Assembly: GCA_016401345.1 (NCBI GenBank)
Contig: JAEACG010000002.1
Location: forward strand, 620,001-684,000
Length of the DNA: 64,000 nt
Direction of reading: 5' to 3'
DNA from: Fictibacillus nanhaiensis
GTDB lineage: Bacteria; Bacillota; Bacilli; Bacillales; Fictibacillaceae
The translations under genes and the position numbers were made by a program. Below the pieces are notes generated by a model that had not been told where the DNA came from, did no database searches, and was given only the letters and a program-made list of their open reading frames with translations. How positions within the stretch are numbered: position 1 is the first letter of the stretch; every line of letters begins with the position of its first letter. Of this stretch, positions 25,322-34,400 are shown piece by piece.

Positions 25322-26578
25322 ATGAACTATGATGAAATGCCTAAGCGCACCATCCTATGTATGGATATGAAAAGTTTTTATGCAAGCTGTGCTGCTGTTC
25401 GCTTAGGGTTAAATCCGCTGACATGTCATTTGGCAGTAGTAGGGGATACGGAAAGACAGGGAAGCGTTGTGCTTGCAGCATCACCGAGACTAAAGGCTGA
25501 TTTTGGTATTCGCACAGGCAACCGGCTGTTTGAGATTCCAAAGAATAAAAACATTATCGTTGTAAATGCGCAGATGGCTTATTTCCTAGAAAGATCGATG
25601 GAGATCACGAAGATGCTGCACCGATATGTTCCACCAGAGTCAATCCACACATATAGCGTGGATGAAAGTTTTCTTCAAGCTGACGGAACAGAAAGGTTGT
25701 GGGGAAGCGCACAAGAACTTGCTGAGAGAATTCGACGTGATATCTGGCGAGAATTTGGATTGCCGTGTGCGATCGGAATTGGCCCGAACATGCTCATGTC
25801 GAAGCTTTGTCTCGATCTTGAAGCGAAGAAAAAAGGAGTGGCGCAGTGGGGGTATGAAGATGTAGAACAGAAGCTATGGCCTCTATCCCCCCTAAGCCAG
25901 ATGTGGGGAATCGGATCAAGAGTAGAGCGGACTTTAAACAGGATGGGGATTGTAACAGTCGGTGACCTCGCGCATTATCCGCTCGAACTTTTAGAGAAAA
26001 AATTCGGGATCATGGGAAATCAACTCTATCATCATGCATGGGGCATCGATCTGTCTGAAATCGGTGCGCCCATCATGCAAGGCCAGGTCAGCTACGGAAA
26101 AAGCCAGATTTTACTTCGGGATTATACGGATATAACGGAGATCAAACATGTCATTTTGGAAATGTGTGAAGAAGTGGCAAGACGTGCGAGAAGAGCAAGA
26201 AAAGCAGGGCGGACGATCAGCTTTGGATTAGGATACAGCAAAGATGAGGGTGGCGGCGGCTTTCATCGTTCTAAATCGATCGATCAGCCATCTAACATTA
26301 CGATGGAGCTGTATGAAGTGTGTCTAGAGCTTCTGCAAACCTTTTATCGGGGAGAGACGGTGCGTAAGATTTCAATCGCTCTTTCTAACGTCTGTGAAGA
26401 TACAGAAACACAGCTTACTTTGTTTTCTCTAGACCATCCAAAAAAAAGAAAGATCGGCTATGTTATGGATGATATTCGGCAAAAATACGGCTCCAACTCT
26501 CTTCTGCGGGCTGTTTCTTACACAAAAGGAGGAACAGCATTATACAGAAGCCGACTTTTAGGTGGACATAAGGCATAA
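25322..26578 (+). CDS. yqjW: SOS-regulated Y-family DNA polymerase (YqjW/UvrX type)
   Basis: The 418-residue protein resembles UmuC/DinB polymerases, with LCMDMKSFYASCAAV at the N-terminus and the catalytic acidic pair in YSVDESFLQ. Helix-hairpin-helix WGIGSRVERTLNRMG follows, and a clamp-binding QLTLFS motif lies near the C-terminus. ATG 25322 is chosen because AAAGGGG lies eight bases upstream. An ATG at 25304 has no site. It is the second such polymerase in the window and, unlike dinB at 16753, lies behind two LexA boxes, so it is the damage-inducible one. It forms an operon with a YolD-like gene. Confidence 0.94.
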   Translation: MNYDEMPKRTILCMDMKSFYASCAAVRLGLNPLTCHLAVVGDTERQGSVVLAASPRLKADFGIRTGNRLFEIPKNKNIIVVNAQMAYFLERSMEITKMLHRYVPPESIHTYSVDESFLQADGTERLWGSAQELAERIRRDIWREFGLPCAIGIGPNMLMSKLCLDLEAKKKGVAQWGYEDVEQKLWPLSPLSQMWGIGSRVERTLNRMGIVTVGDLAHYPLELLEKKFGIMGNQLYHHAWGIDLSEIGAPIMQGQVSYGKSQILLRDYTDITEIKHVILEMCEEVARRARRARKAGRTISFGLGYSKDEGGGGFHRSKSIDQPSNITMELYEVCLELLQTFYRGETVRKISIALSNVCEDTETQLTLFSLDHPKKRKIGYVMDDIRQKYGSNSLLRAVSYTKGGTALYRSRLLGGHKA

Positions 26579-26593
26579 GGGGGCGGAAGAACG

Positions 26594-26923
26594 GTGATTC
26601 GTGACAGAGGAAATATAAAGTGGACAGCGATGATGCTGCCGGAGCACGTGAAAATGTTAAGAGAGCATCAGGACGGTCTGGACTATGGAAGAAAGCCAGA
26701 ATTAGATGAACAAAAGTACGAAGAATTCAATGAGACAATCTGTGTTGCGATGGAAGAGAACCAAGCGCTAAAGTTTACGTATTTTGAAAAAGGCAGGGCG
26801 CTCGTGCTTTTAGGCCATGTGCATTATATAGACGAATATAAAAAAGAGTTAAGGGTGCTGAATGAAGAGAAAAGGATGCATATCTTAAAAGTGACTGACA
26901 TCATGGATGTTGAATACGCATAG
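26594..26923 (+). CDS. yqjX: YolD-like protein (YqjX)
   Basis: This 109-residue YolD-family protein opens RDRGNIKWTAMMLPEHVKML and contains FTYFEKGRALVLLGHVHYID, typical of the family. YolD proteins are routinely encoded next to UmuC-like polymerases in Firmicutes and have been proposed as functional analogues of UmuD. The pairing with yqjW here follows that rule. GTG 26594 is preceded by GGGGGCGG, and the gap from yqjW is 15 bases. It should be induced with yqjW in the SOS response. Confidence 0.9.
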   Translation: MIRDRGNIKWTAMMLPEHVKMLREHQDGLDYGRKPELDEQKYEEFNETICVAMEENQALKFTYFEKGRALVLLGHVHYIDEYKKELRVLNEEKRMHILKVTDIMDVEYA

Positions 26924-26950
26924 ACACATAAGAAATATAGACGCAAAAAA

Positions 26951-26990
26951 AAACAGCAAAAACTAACGCTGAAGAAAGTTTTTGCTGTTT
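26951..26990. terminator. Bidirectional terminator between yqjX and the ZIP gene
   Basis: Perfect 14-bp stem AAACAGCAAAAACT (26951-26964) / AGTTTTTGCTGTTT (26977-26990). A-rich and T-rich flanks serve either strand. Confidence 0.88.
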
Positions 26991-26991
26991 A

Positions 26992-27723
26992 TTATCCAAA
27001 GATTTGTGTTAAATAAATCATGATCAAGAGCCCGGCAATAAATGATAATGTAGCAGATCGAGCGTGACCATCACCATGGCTTTCAGGGATGAGTTCTTTA
27101 TAGACGATAAAAAGCATGGCACCGGCTGCAAAGGAAAGACCATAAGGTACAAGATTCTCTACATAAGAAGTAAGCACATACCCAAGCAAAGCCGTAACAA
27201 TTTCAACAGCACCTGTTAATGTGGCAATAAGGAAAGCCTTGAAACGATTCATATTTTGGTGAATGAGAAAAAGAGCTACTAACAGACCTTCAGGTGCGTT
27301 TTGAAGTCCGATCGCAAATGCGATCAAACCGCCAAGGCCGGTATTCTCACTTGCATAACTGACCCCAACAGAAAGACCTTCAGGCAGGTTGTGCAACGTG
27401 ATCGCAGCAATAACAAGAAACGCTTTAGCATCGATGCCCTTAAAAATCTTCGAATGGTCAAGATCAACGTGCGGGACGAACCTTTCTAAAAGTAAGAGTG
27501 TTAAAGTACCGAGTGTAATACCGATCGTAAGTACCGTTAAGTTTGATAGTTCAAGAGCTTGAGGAATCAAGCTGAAGGTTGAAGCAGCGACCATGATACC
27601 TGCGGTAAGAGCAAGCAGTATGTCGCGGAACCGGTGTGTTACCTGAGACCAGAAAAGAACAGGTAGTGCACCAAAACCGGTTGCTAATGCAGATAAAACA
27701 CTTCCAAATAAAGCAGCTTCCAT
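26992..27723 (-). CDS. ZIP-family metal transporter
   Basis: This 243-residue membrane protein has about eight hydrophobic helices and the ZIP metal-site motifs HNLPEGLSVG and GLQNAPEGL in the fourth and fifth helices. It should import zinc or a similar divalent metal into the cytoplasm. The usual His-rich loop is short. ATG 27723 has AAGGTGG seven bases upstream and is preferred to the TTG at 27744, which overlaps that site. It is a single gene, and no Zur-type operator was recognised upstream. Confidence 0.9.
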   Translation of the reverse strand: MEAALFGSVLSALATGFGALPVLFWSQVTHRFRDILLALTAGIMVAASTFSLIPQALELSNLTVLTIGITLGTLTLLLLERFVPHVDLDHSKIFKGIDAKAFLVIAAITLHNLPEGLSVGVSYASENTGLGGLIAFAIGLQNAPEGLLVALFLIHQNMNRFKAFLIATLTGAVEIVTALLGYVLTSYVENLVPYGLSFAAGAMLFIVYKELIPESHGDGHARSATLSFIAGLLIMIYLTQIFG

Positions 27724-27869
27724 TCTGTTACCCACCTTAGTCAAATATCCAATTTTATAAAAATAGTCATATGGCTCTTTTAGTATACCGCCAAATCCTT
27801 TTTAATAGAAGTAAGCGCCATTTTCATTGTTAAAAAGCGCTTCTAACGGACAAATAAGAAGGTGACAAT

Positions 27870-29279
27870 TTGAAAGTCATAATCATTGACCCGGGCCATG
27901 GAGGTAATGATCCAGGAGCGGTAAACAAAGAGCATTTTGAGAAAGTATATAATCTGGCAATCGCCAAAAAGATACAAGCTAATCTTCAAAACAACTATGA
28001 AGTGACGGTCATCATGACTCGAACGGGTGATACAACTGTATCATTAGAAGAAAGAACGAATGTAGCAAACAGCAAGAATGCAGAGCTGTTTGTGTCCATC
28101 CACCAAAACATTGGTGGAGGAGAAGGCTTCGAAAGCTATGTGCATCTGCGTGCAGGTGTTGAAACGAAAAGGATACAAGGTGTTTTGCATGCATCAGTCG
28201 CGGCTGTAATGAGTAAGTACGGTGTGCGAGACAGAGGGCAAAAACAGGCTGATTTTCACGTGCTTCGTGAAACGAAAAAGTCTGCTGTCTTATTAGAAGT
28301 ACTTTTCATGGATAATGAGAAAAATTTAGCTCTTTTACAACGAGAAGATTTTCAAAATGACGTGTCTATAGCAGTTGCAAAAGGAATCGCACAAGGTCTT
28401 TCTCTTCCAAAAAAACAGATACAGATCACACAAACACAAATCTTCAATGTGATCGCAGGTGCGTTCGAACAAAAAGAGAATGCTGTTGCTCGGGTTTCAC
28501 TCCTGGCTAAACAAAACATAACTGCCTTTATTGATGAAATAAAAAGCGGAAGCAAAACCTATTACAGAGTTCAAGCTGGAGCTTTTCAGAAAAGAGAATA
28601 TGCAGAAAATTTCGCTGAAAAGATTCGTTCAGAAGGTGTAGCAGATGCTTATGTGATAGAGAAAAATACAAATGAGCCGCCCGTAGTCGAGGAACCACCA
28701 AAACCAAGTCCACAACAACCAAAACCAAATCCAGAGCCTCCGAAGGGCCTAACGATACAAGGCTCATCGATGTTATCTGCAGAAGAGATGGATCGGTTTG
28801 TAAAGAAAGTCAATCCGAACGCGCCATCTGTAGCTGCTCTTTATGTTCAGATCGGACAAGTGTACGGAATCAGAGGGGATGTAGCATTCGCTCAGGCTAT
28901 TCAAGAAACAGGGTACTTCCGGTTTGAAGGTAACGTCAAGGCTTCTCAGAATAACTATGCAGGAATCGGTGCGACAGGTAAGAACGAACCGGCTGTGTTT
29001 AAGACGCCTCAAGAAGGCGTTCTAGCACACATCCAGCACTTGTTTGCTTATACGTCTACAAAGCCTCTACCTTCACAATATCCTCTTGTTGATCCTAGGT
29101 TTCAATATGTCCAAAGAGGCAGTGCTGTGACTTGGGCGCAGCTGAACGGCAAATGGGCCATACCAGGTACAACGTACAGTACTAAGATATTGGAAATTTA
29201 CAAAAAGATGCTAAATGAAGCGAAAATACCACTTCAAACAAGAATTAACTCTCTAAATGCAACGTTGAACGAATTATAA
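27870..29279 (+). CDS. N-acetylmuramoyl-L-alanine amidase - SPOR - glucosaminidase fusion
   Basis: The 469-residue lytic enzyme has three parts. Residues 1-175 form an Amidase_3 zinc domain, with His10 in DPGHGGNDPGA, Glu24, the His of SIHQN and the catalytic Glu in VLLEVLFMD. Residues about 190-262 are SPOR-like (FNVIAGAFEQKENAVAR and YYRVQAGAFQKREYAENFAE), suited to binding denuded glycan. After a Pro-rich linker, residues about 297-450 form a glucosaminidase-type domain with the probable catalytic Glu in AIQETGYFRF. There is no signal peptide, as in the mother-cell enzyme CwlC of B. subtilis. The start is TTG 27870 with AAGGTG upstream. A role in mother-cell lysis is an inference from this layout. 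Confidence 0.9.
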   Translation: MKVIIIDPGHGGNDPGAVNKEHFEKVYNLAIAKKIQANLQNNYEVTVIMTRTGDTTVSLEERTNVANSKNAELFVSIHQNIGGGEGFESYVHLRAGVETKRIQGVLHASVAAVMSKYGVRDRGQKQADFHVLRETKKSAVLLEVLFMDNEKNLALLQREDFQNDVSIAVAKGIAQGLSLPKKQIQITQTQIFNVIAGAFEQKENAVARVSLLAKQNITAFIDEIKSGSKTYYRVQAGAFQKREYAENFAEKIRSEGVADAYVIEKNTNEPPVVEEPPKPSPQQPKPNPEPPKGLTIQGSSMLSAEEMDRFVKKVNPNAPSVAALYVQIGQVYGIRGDVAFAQAIQETGYFRFEGNVKASQNNYAGIGATGKNEPAVFKTPQEGVLAHIQHLFAYTSTKPLPSQYPLVDPRFQYVQRGSAVTWAQLNGKWAIPGTTYSTKILEIYKKMLNEAKIPLQTRINSLNATLNEL

Positions 29280-29319
29280 AAAGCCATTTTCTTCACGAGT
29301 TTTCTTAGACAGGAAAAAT

Positions 29320-29360
29320 AAGGCTTCGCATGGGGTTGAATTTCATGCGAAGCCTTTATT
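29320..29360 (+). terminator. Intrinsic terminator after the amidase gene
   Basis: AGGCTTCGCATG (29321-29332) pairs with CATGCGAAGCCT (29344-29355), then TTATTTG. The rest of the gap to 29548 shows no gene. Confidence 0.88.
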
Positions 29361-29548
29361 TGATTACATAATCATCCTAATCATGTGTACGCGAAAAAGC
29401 ATGCATCCTATTGAGGTGCGAAGATCACGTCACCACAAAATGTTTATTTGTCTCTAACTCACTCAGTTGGCCATTTACAGTTTATAAGTCAGGAAGAAAT
29501 AGCCAAAGAGGAGTTCGGTGTAATAAGATAATAATAAGAGCAATAAGA

Positions 29549-29797
29549 TTAAGACTTACAGCTTGCAAAAAGTCCAGATGAAAGTATCTTTTCTTTTAGC
29601 TCAGTATTAGGTGGATCGCAAATAATTTCAACAAAATCCTCTGGATAGATAGACAACGCGATGATACCGAGAAAGCTTTTTCCGTCAGCTGTTCGGTCTC
29701 CTTTTTGCAAATAGATAGATTCTGTAAAACTGCCTGTTAGTTCAACAAGTTTAGCAGCACGCTCTGCATAAATAGGCCGAGTAGCTTTTACAATCAT
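29549..29797 (-). CDS. HPr-like protein lacking the PTS histidine (Crh-like)
   Basis: The 82-residue protein has the HPr fold pattern. Aligned without gaps to HPr at an offset of five, the phosphotransfer segment GIHARPA becomes PIYAERA, so His15 is Tyr10 and the Arg and Pro are also lost. The regulatory serine is kept, as Ser41 in DGKSFLGIIALSI, equal to Ser46. Loss of His with retention of Ser is the logic of Crh, the CcpA co-effector, but Crh itself is much closer to HPr. It could therefore be a regulatory or structural relative and not a sugar phosphocarrier. AAAGGAGG lies nine bases before ATG 29797. Confidence 0.8.
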   Translation of the reverse strand: MIVKATRPIYAERAAKLVELTGSFTESIYLQKGDRTADGKSFLGIIALSIYPEDFVEIICDPPNTELKEKILSSGLFASCKS

Positions 29798-29890
29798 AAT
29801 AGATGACCTCCTTTGCCAATCACACTATGTATGGATATGTGCATAAGAAGGAAAAATGCTTACTAAATGAAACTTTCACATGGAGGAAAC

Positions 29891-30544
29891 ATGAAACCTA
29901 CAAAAAAGTGGCTATATCTTACGTTATTGGTTGCTGGCTTAATCATTTTATTTCTCTGGCTGCAAAAGAATTATAAGGGATTTAGTCCTGAAGAATTTAG
30001 AAATTGGATCGTGCAGTGGGGATGGATCGCACCTTTTATCTTTGTTGTCCTTTATACAGTGAGGCCTTTTGTGTTATTTCCATCTTCCATATTTGCCATA
30101 ACAAGCGGTTTGTCGTTTGGTTTTTATTGGGGATGTCTGTATACATATCTCGGATCGCTAGGAGGAGGACTCCTAACGTATTTCGCGATCAACCGCCTTG
30201 GCCGTTTTAAGAAAAATAAACAATGGAAAAACGAAAACTACGAAAAAGTACGCAACAAGATTGAAAGAGAAGGCATTCGATTTGTTCTATTGTTAAGGTT
30301 GCTTCCGGTATTGAATTTCGATTTAGTAAGTTACTTAACGTCATTAACAAAGGTAAAGTTTAGAGACTATGCGATCGCTACAGCAATAGGAATCATTCCT
30401 GGAACAATTGCTTACACGTACTTAGGTACCTCCATGACGTCTGGAAGCAAAAAAGTTGTTTGGATCGGCACTACTCTTTTATTTGTCCTTGTCGGTCTAC
30501 CCATGATATTTAAGAAGAAGATGAAGGCAAAGGTAGGGTTGTAG
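29891..30544 (+). CDS. TVP38/TMEM64 (DedA-superfamily) membrane protein
   Basis: The 217-residue membrane protein has five to six helices and the SNARE-associated/VTT domain. The conserved re-entrant segment contains SIFAITSGLSFGFYWG, GSLGGGLLTYFAINRLG, and the Arg-rich LLLRLLPVLNFDLVSYL. The family includes lipid scramblase- or flippase-like proteins. The cargo here is unknown. ATG 29891 with GGAGG four bases upstream is chosen over ATG 29867, which lacks a site at normal spacing. It is flanked by two small HPr-like genes on the other strand. Confidence 0.9.
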   Translation: MKPTKKWLYLTLLVAGLIILFLWLQKNYKGFSPEEFRNWIVQWGWIAPFIFVVLYTVRPFVLFPSSIFAITSGLSFGFYWGCLYTYLGSLGGGLLTYFAINRLGRFKKNKQWKNENYEKVRNKIEREGIRFVLLLRLLPVLNFDLVSYLTSLTKVKFRDYAIATAIGIIPGTIAYTYLGTSMTSGSKKVVWIGTTLLFVLVGLPMIFKKKMKAKVGL

Positions 30545-30547
30545 AAA

Positions 30548-30811
30548 TTAAGAAGTTTGCTCTGGAGGTAAGATTAGACTCATCGCTGACTCAGCATCAG
30601 CACCTTCAACGATATAAAGAAAAGAATCTCCTTCTTTTAACGTTAAAAAGAATGCTACGAGCTGTGATAATCCTGTGGCATGAATGGTAATACCATCTTT
30701 ACTTAAAAATAGCTGGCTATTAAGTCTCTTAGCAGAATGCATAATCTCAATGGCTTTACTCACTGTATATTTAGCGGTAACGATTACTTTTTGAGAGCAG
30801 ATTTGTTTCAT
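30548..30811 (-). CDS. Degenerate HPr-like protein without either phosphorylation site
   Basis: The 87-residue protein carries HPr landmarks: VTA strand, helix 1 VSKAIEIMHSAKRLNSQLFL, and a terminal segment EGADAESAMSLI matching HPr SGADENDALNAL. In the alignment both signalling residues are missing: His15 corresponds to Ser18 and Ser46 to Gly47. It cannot act as a PTS carrier, and a kinase-controlled role is also unlikely. The start is ATG 30811 with AGGAGG nine bases upstream. A longer upstream extension has no ribosome site. Homology to HPr is my reading of the pattern and is less certain than for the 29549 gene. Confidence 0.72.
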   Translation of the reverse strand: MKQICSQKVIVTAKYTVSKAIEIMHSAKRLNSQLFLSKDGITIHATGLSQLVAFFLTLKEGDSFLYIVEGADAESAMSLILPPEQTS

Positions 30812-30985
30812 AATCTGAAGCCTCCTGTATGAGATGATTGCTGATATATTTCCCATAAGTAGAGTGGCCGAAACAAGGTCTATAGTCCCGATGTGCAAAA
30901 TGATGGAAAAGTATGTAGTGCTTTAGAATAAAGAAGTGTAATTCTTTAATAAAGGGAAGCGGACTACAAATGGGAGGGAGTTTGA

Positions 30986-31447
30986 TTGCGAATTTCATTT
31001 AAGCTTTTTGTCATGATTGTTTTTCTTTTAAATCTGTCCCAAACTTGTGTTTTTGCTTCACCACAGATAGTTGCTGAGAAAAAGGCAGGGGACTTTCATT
31101 ACAACATAAAAGCAGATGGTGAAACATTGACTTGGAGTATAGGTGACGGCAAAAAGCAGAGTGAGCTTAAAGAGGATAAAAATAATCAAAGAGAGCTAGA
31201 TCAATTTAGGGAAGCCGTTAATGAGATGAGCGTACAAAAATTCTCCTTAATTATCTATATTTTATATCTGCTCTTTATTGGAATGATAGGGTATATCTTG
31301 TATAAAAAGGTTGCGAAAAAAAAGAGGGAACTCATGGGGATCGTTGCACTGTTCGGTATATATGCTGTATACAAGTGCTATATGGCTTACGAATTTTTTG
31401 TACAAGCTCAGTGGGATGCCAACTATTATTTTGCAGCTCTTACATAA
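30986..31447 (+). CDS. Secreted/membrane protein of unknown function
   Basis: The 153-residue protein starts at TTG 30986 behind GGGAGGGAG. It has a signal peptide (to about residue 25, FAS), a hydrophilic extracellular region of about 60 residues rich in Lys/Glu (KAGDFHYNIKADGETLTWSI), and two C-terminal transmembrane segments around residues 87-107 and 117-135. No family is recognised. It is isolated between convergent genes, and its promoter region overlaps the upstream side of the HPr-like gene at 30548. Confidence 0.75.
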   Translation: MRISFKLFVMIVFLLNLSQTCVFASPQIVAEKKAGDFHYNIKADGETLTWSIGDGKKQSELKEDKNNQRELDQFREAVNEMSVQKFSLIIYILYLLFIGMIGYILYKKVAKKKRELMGIVALFGIYAVYKCYMAYEFFVQAQWDANYYFAALT

Positions 31448-31451
31448 AGCA

Positions 31452-31495
31452 AAAAAGAGTACAGCCGGAAGTAAAACCCGGGCTGTACTCTTTTT
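31452..31495. terminator. Bidirectional terminator between unknown gene and RND exporter
   Basis: AAAAAGAGTACAGCC (to 31466) pairs with GGCTGTACTCTTTTT (31481-31495) around a 14-base loop. Confidence 0.88.
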
Positions 31496-31497
31496 GT

Positions 31498-34400
31498 TTA
31501 GGAATTTATTTTAGCTTTTTCACGCTTCGCCTGTCTTCTAAAGAATAACTCATATAGAACAGGTACGATGATCAATGTTAATAGTGTAGAAGTCGTTAGA
31601 CCACCTATTACAACGATCGCTAATCCTTTAGAGATCAGTGTTCCTGACGACGTTGTTAATGCAAGTGGAATTAATGCTGCAATTGTCGCAAATGCTGTCA
31701 TTAATATCGGACGTAAACGAGTTTTACCAGCTTCTAATAGCGCCTCGCGAACTGGCATACCTTTAATCTCACGGTTTTGTCCGATGCGGTCTACCAATAC
31801 GATCGCATTCGTCGTAACGATACCGATCAGCATGAGTATTCCGATCATCGCACTCACAGATAATGGTTCGTCGATCAAGTATAATCCTCCGATTGCTCCA
31901 ACAGGAACGAATATGAGGGAAGAAAGGATGATGAACGGAATGCGTGCTCGACCAAATGTGATCAACATCGTTAAGTAAACGAGACCGATCGCGACTAGCA
32001 TCGCAAGGCCAAGATCTTTGAACGTATCCATCGTTTCTTCGCTTCCTCCGCCACCTTCTGTAGATACAGAAGAAGGAAGGTCTACATTATCTTCAACGCC
32101 TTTAATAACGTCTTGTGTTACTTTTTGAACGTTGTCTCCTTTTACTTGTGCAGAGACTTGCGCATAAATCTTACCATCAAGCTTTTGGATTCCAGTTACT
32201 GTGTCTTTCTCAGTTACCTCGGCAACGTCTGAGATTTTAACCGGACCAGATGAACCAAATACAGTTAGATCCTTGATCTCATCAAGAGATTTAACTGCTT
32301 CGTCATATTCGACTTTCACATTCTTTTGATCGCCGTCTAATGTAAGTTCTCCTACCTCAACGGGTTTTGTTACATCTGAGACTGCTCCTAGAATAGCGAA
32401 GCCTGATACGCCTTTTTCAGCTGCTTTTTCGGTATCAATGTCAACAGCCCATTGTTTTTGTGTATCTTTAAAGTTGTTTGATACATACTTGATCGAATCA
32501 ATCGTCTTCATGTACTCTTCAACTTCACTTGCTGCTTTCTGCAGATCCTCTAAGTTGTTTGAATATAGATCAATATTGACTTCGTTATTAGCTGGAGGCC
32601 CGCCGCTTGAAACTTCCTGCAAGCTGATTACGGTTCCTTCTGCTTTTTCGTCTGTGATTTCTTTAATATCTTTTTCTAGCTCTTTTAATTCTGTATCAAT
32701 GTTTGCTTCTTTTTTGAGGTTAACAAAATAGTTGGCAACATTTTGACGCTTAAGACCGGTTTGGAAATCACGAGAACCGATACCAGCTGTTACATCTTCA
32801 ATCGTACCGCGCTTAGAGAGGTACTCTTCAACTTCTAAAGACACTTCGTTCGTCTTTGTTACATTTGTACTTGCAGGTAATTCAACGTTAATCGTTAATG
32901 TTTTTTGTTCTTCATTCGGCAGGAACACCATTCCAAGCTTTGTTGCAAGGAAGAAAGATCCGCCTAAAAGAATGAATGAAGTGAAAAGAACTAGAATTTT
33001 ATGGTTCAATGAGGCTTTGATCAGTTTTTCATAACCACGTTGCAATGGACCATCGTTCTTTTCTGGTTTAACGGTTTTAAATGCATATTTTGCTAATATA
33101 GGTACGATTGTAACAGCAACGATCAGTGATGCTAATAATGCAAATACAACGGTTAAAGCAAACGGTAAGAAGAACTCACCTGTAATACCACCGACAAGAC
33201 CAAGCGGCAAGAATACTACAACGGTTGTAATCGTAGAAGATACGATTGCTTTTAAGATTTCGCGTGTAGAGTCAATGATCAGCTCATCACGGTCGTAATC
33301 ACCATCCGTTTTACGGATTCTTCTAAAGATATTCTCGATAACCACGATACTATCATCTACAACGCGTCCGACGGCAACTGCCATTCCGCCGAGTGTCATA
33401 ATATTTAATGTGATATCAAGACGGTCTAGGAAGATAGCTGACACGAGCAGTGAAAGCGGGATCGAGATGATCGCAATGATTGTTGCTCTAAAGTTTCGAA
33501 GGAATATAAGTACTGCTAATGAAGCGAATAATGCTCCAAACAATCCTTCTTTAACAAGTGTGTTTACAGAATCTTTAATACCTTCTGCCTGGCCGAAACC
33601 AACAGCATAATCTAACTTATCATCATATTTATTTTTGTTCAGGACTTCTAGTACTTTGTCAGCGACCTCGACCGTATTTGCATCTTGTTTCTTTGTTACG
33701 GCCATAGAGAGTGAAGCTTTTTGGTTATATCTTGTAATCTCACTAACATCATCTGTTTCCTTAACTTCAGCAAGATCACCAAGCTTTAAGCTTGCTGGTG
33801 CTTGAGGTGCTTGTGCTCCACCAGGTGCGCTTTGTCCGCCTGGAGCACCGCCTCCAGCTCCTGGTTGACCTGCTTCACCAGGTCCTCCTCCGCCAGCTCC
33901 ACCTGGAGATTGTGCAGGTGCGCCTTGACTTGAGGAAATGGTAATCTCCTTAAGCTCAGCAACCGTATCGACGACTTCTTCAACACGAACTGGGACTGTA
34001 ATCGAGTCATCGGTTACGGTACCAGCAGGGAATGAAAGGTCACGGCTGTTAATCGCCTCTTTAACGGCGTTTAAGGTTATGCCGGATTCTTTTGCTTTTT
34101 CTTTATCAAGAGTGATCGAGACGAATGTTTCTTTAACGCCGCCTACAGATACGTTGTTGACACCTTGAATCTTTTTAAGTTCTGGAACCAATTCGTCATT
34201 AACGAATGCTTGAATGTTTTCTCCTTCTTTTTCAGGGAATAGAGAAATATTGTAGATAGGAATGGTTCCAAATGAAAAACGACTTACCTCTGGTTCTACA
34301 TCTTCAGGAAGATCCGTTTCTGAAATAATGGATTTGACTTGATCTTCTACTTCATCCATATTTGCGGTGAAAGGGAAATCCATACTAATGATAGATATAC

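Noticed and set aside
27826-27840. cre-like AAAAAGCGCTTC before the amidase gene
   Set aside because: Only the core matches; the right half of the consensus is missing.
31568-34168. Several open frames antisense to the RND exporter
   Set aside because: They are mirror frames caused by the codon composition of the pump gene, without ribosome sites.
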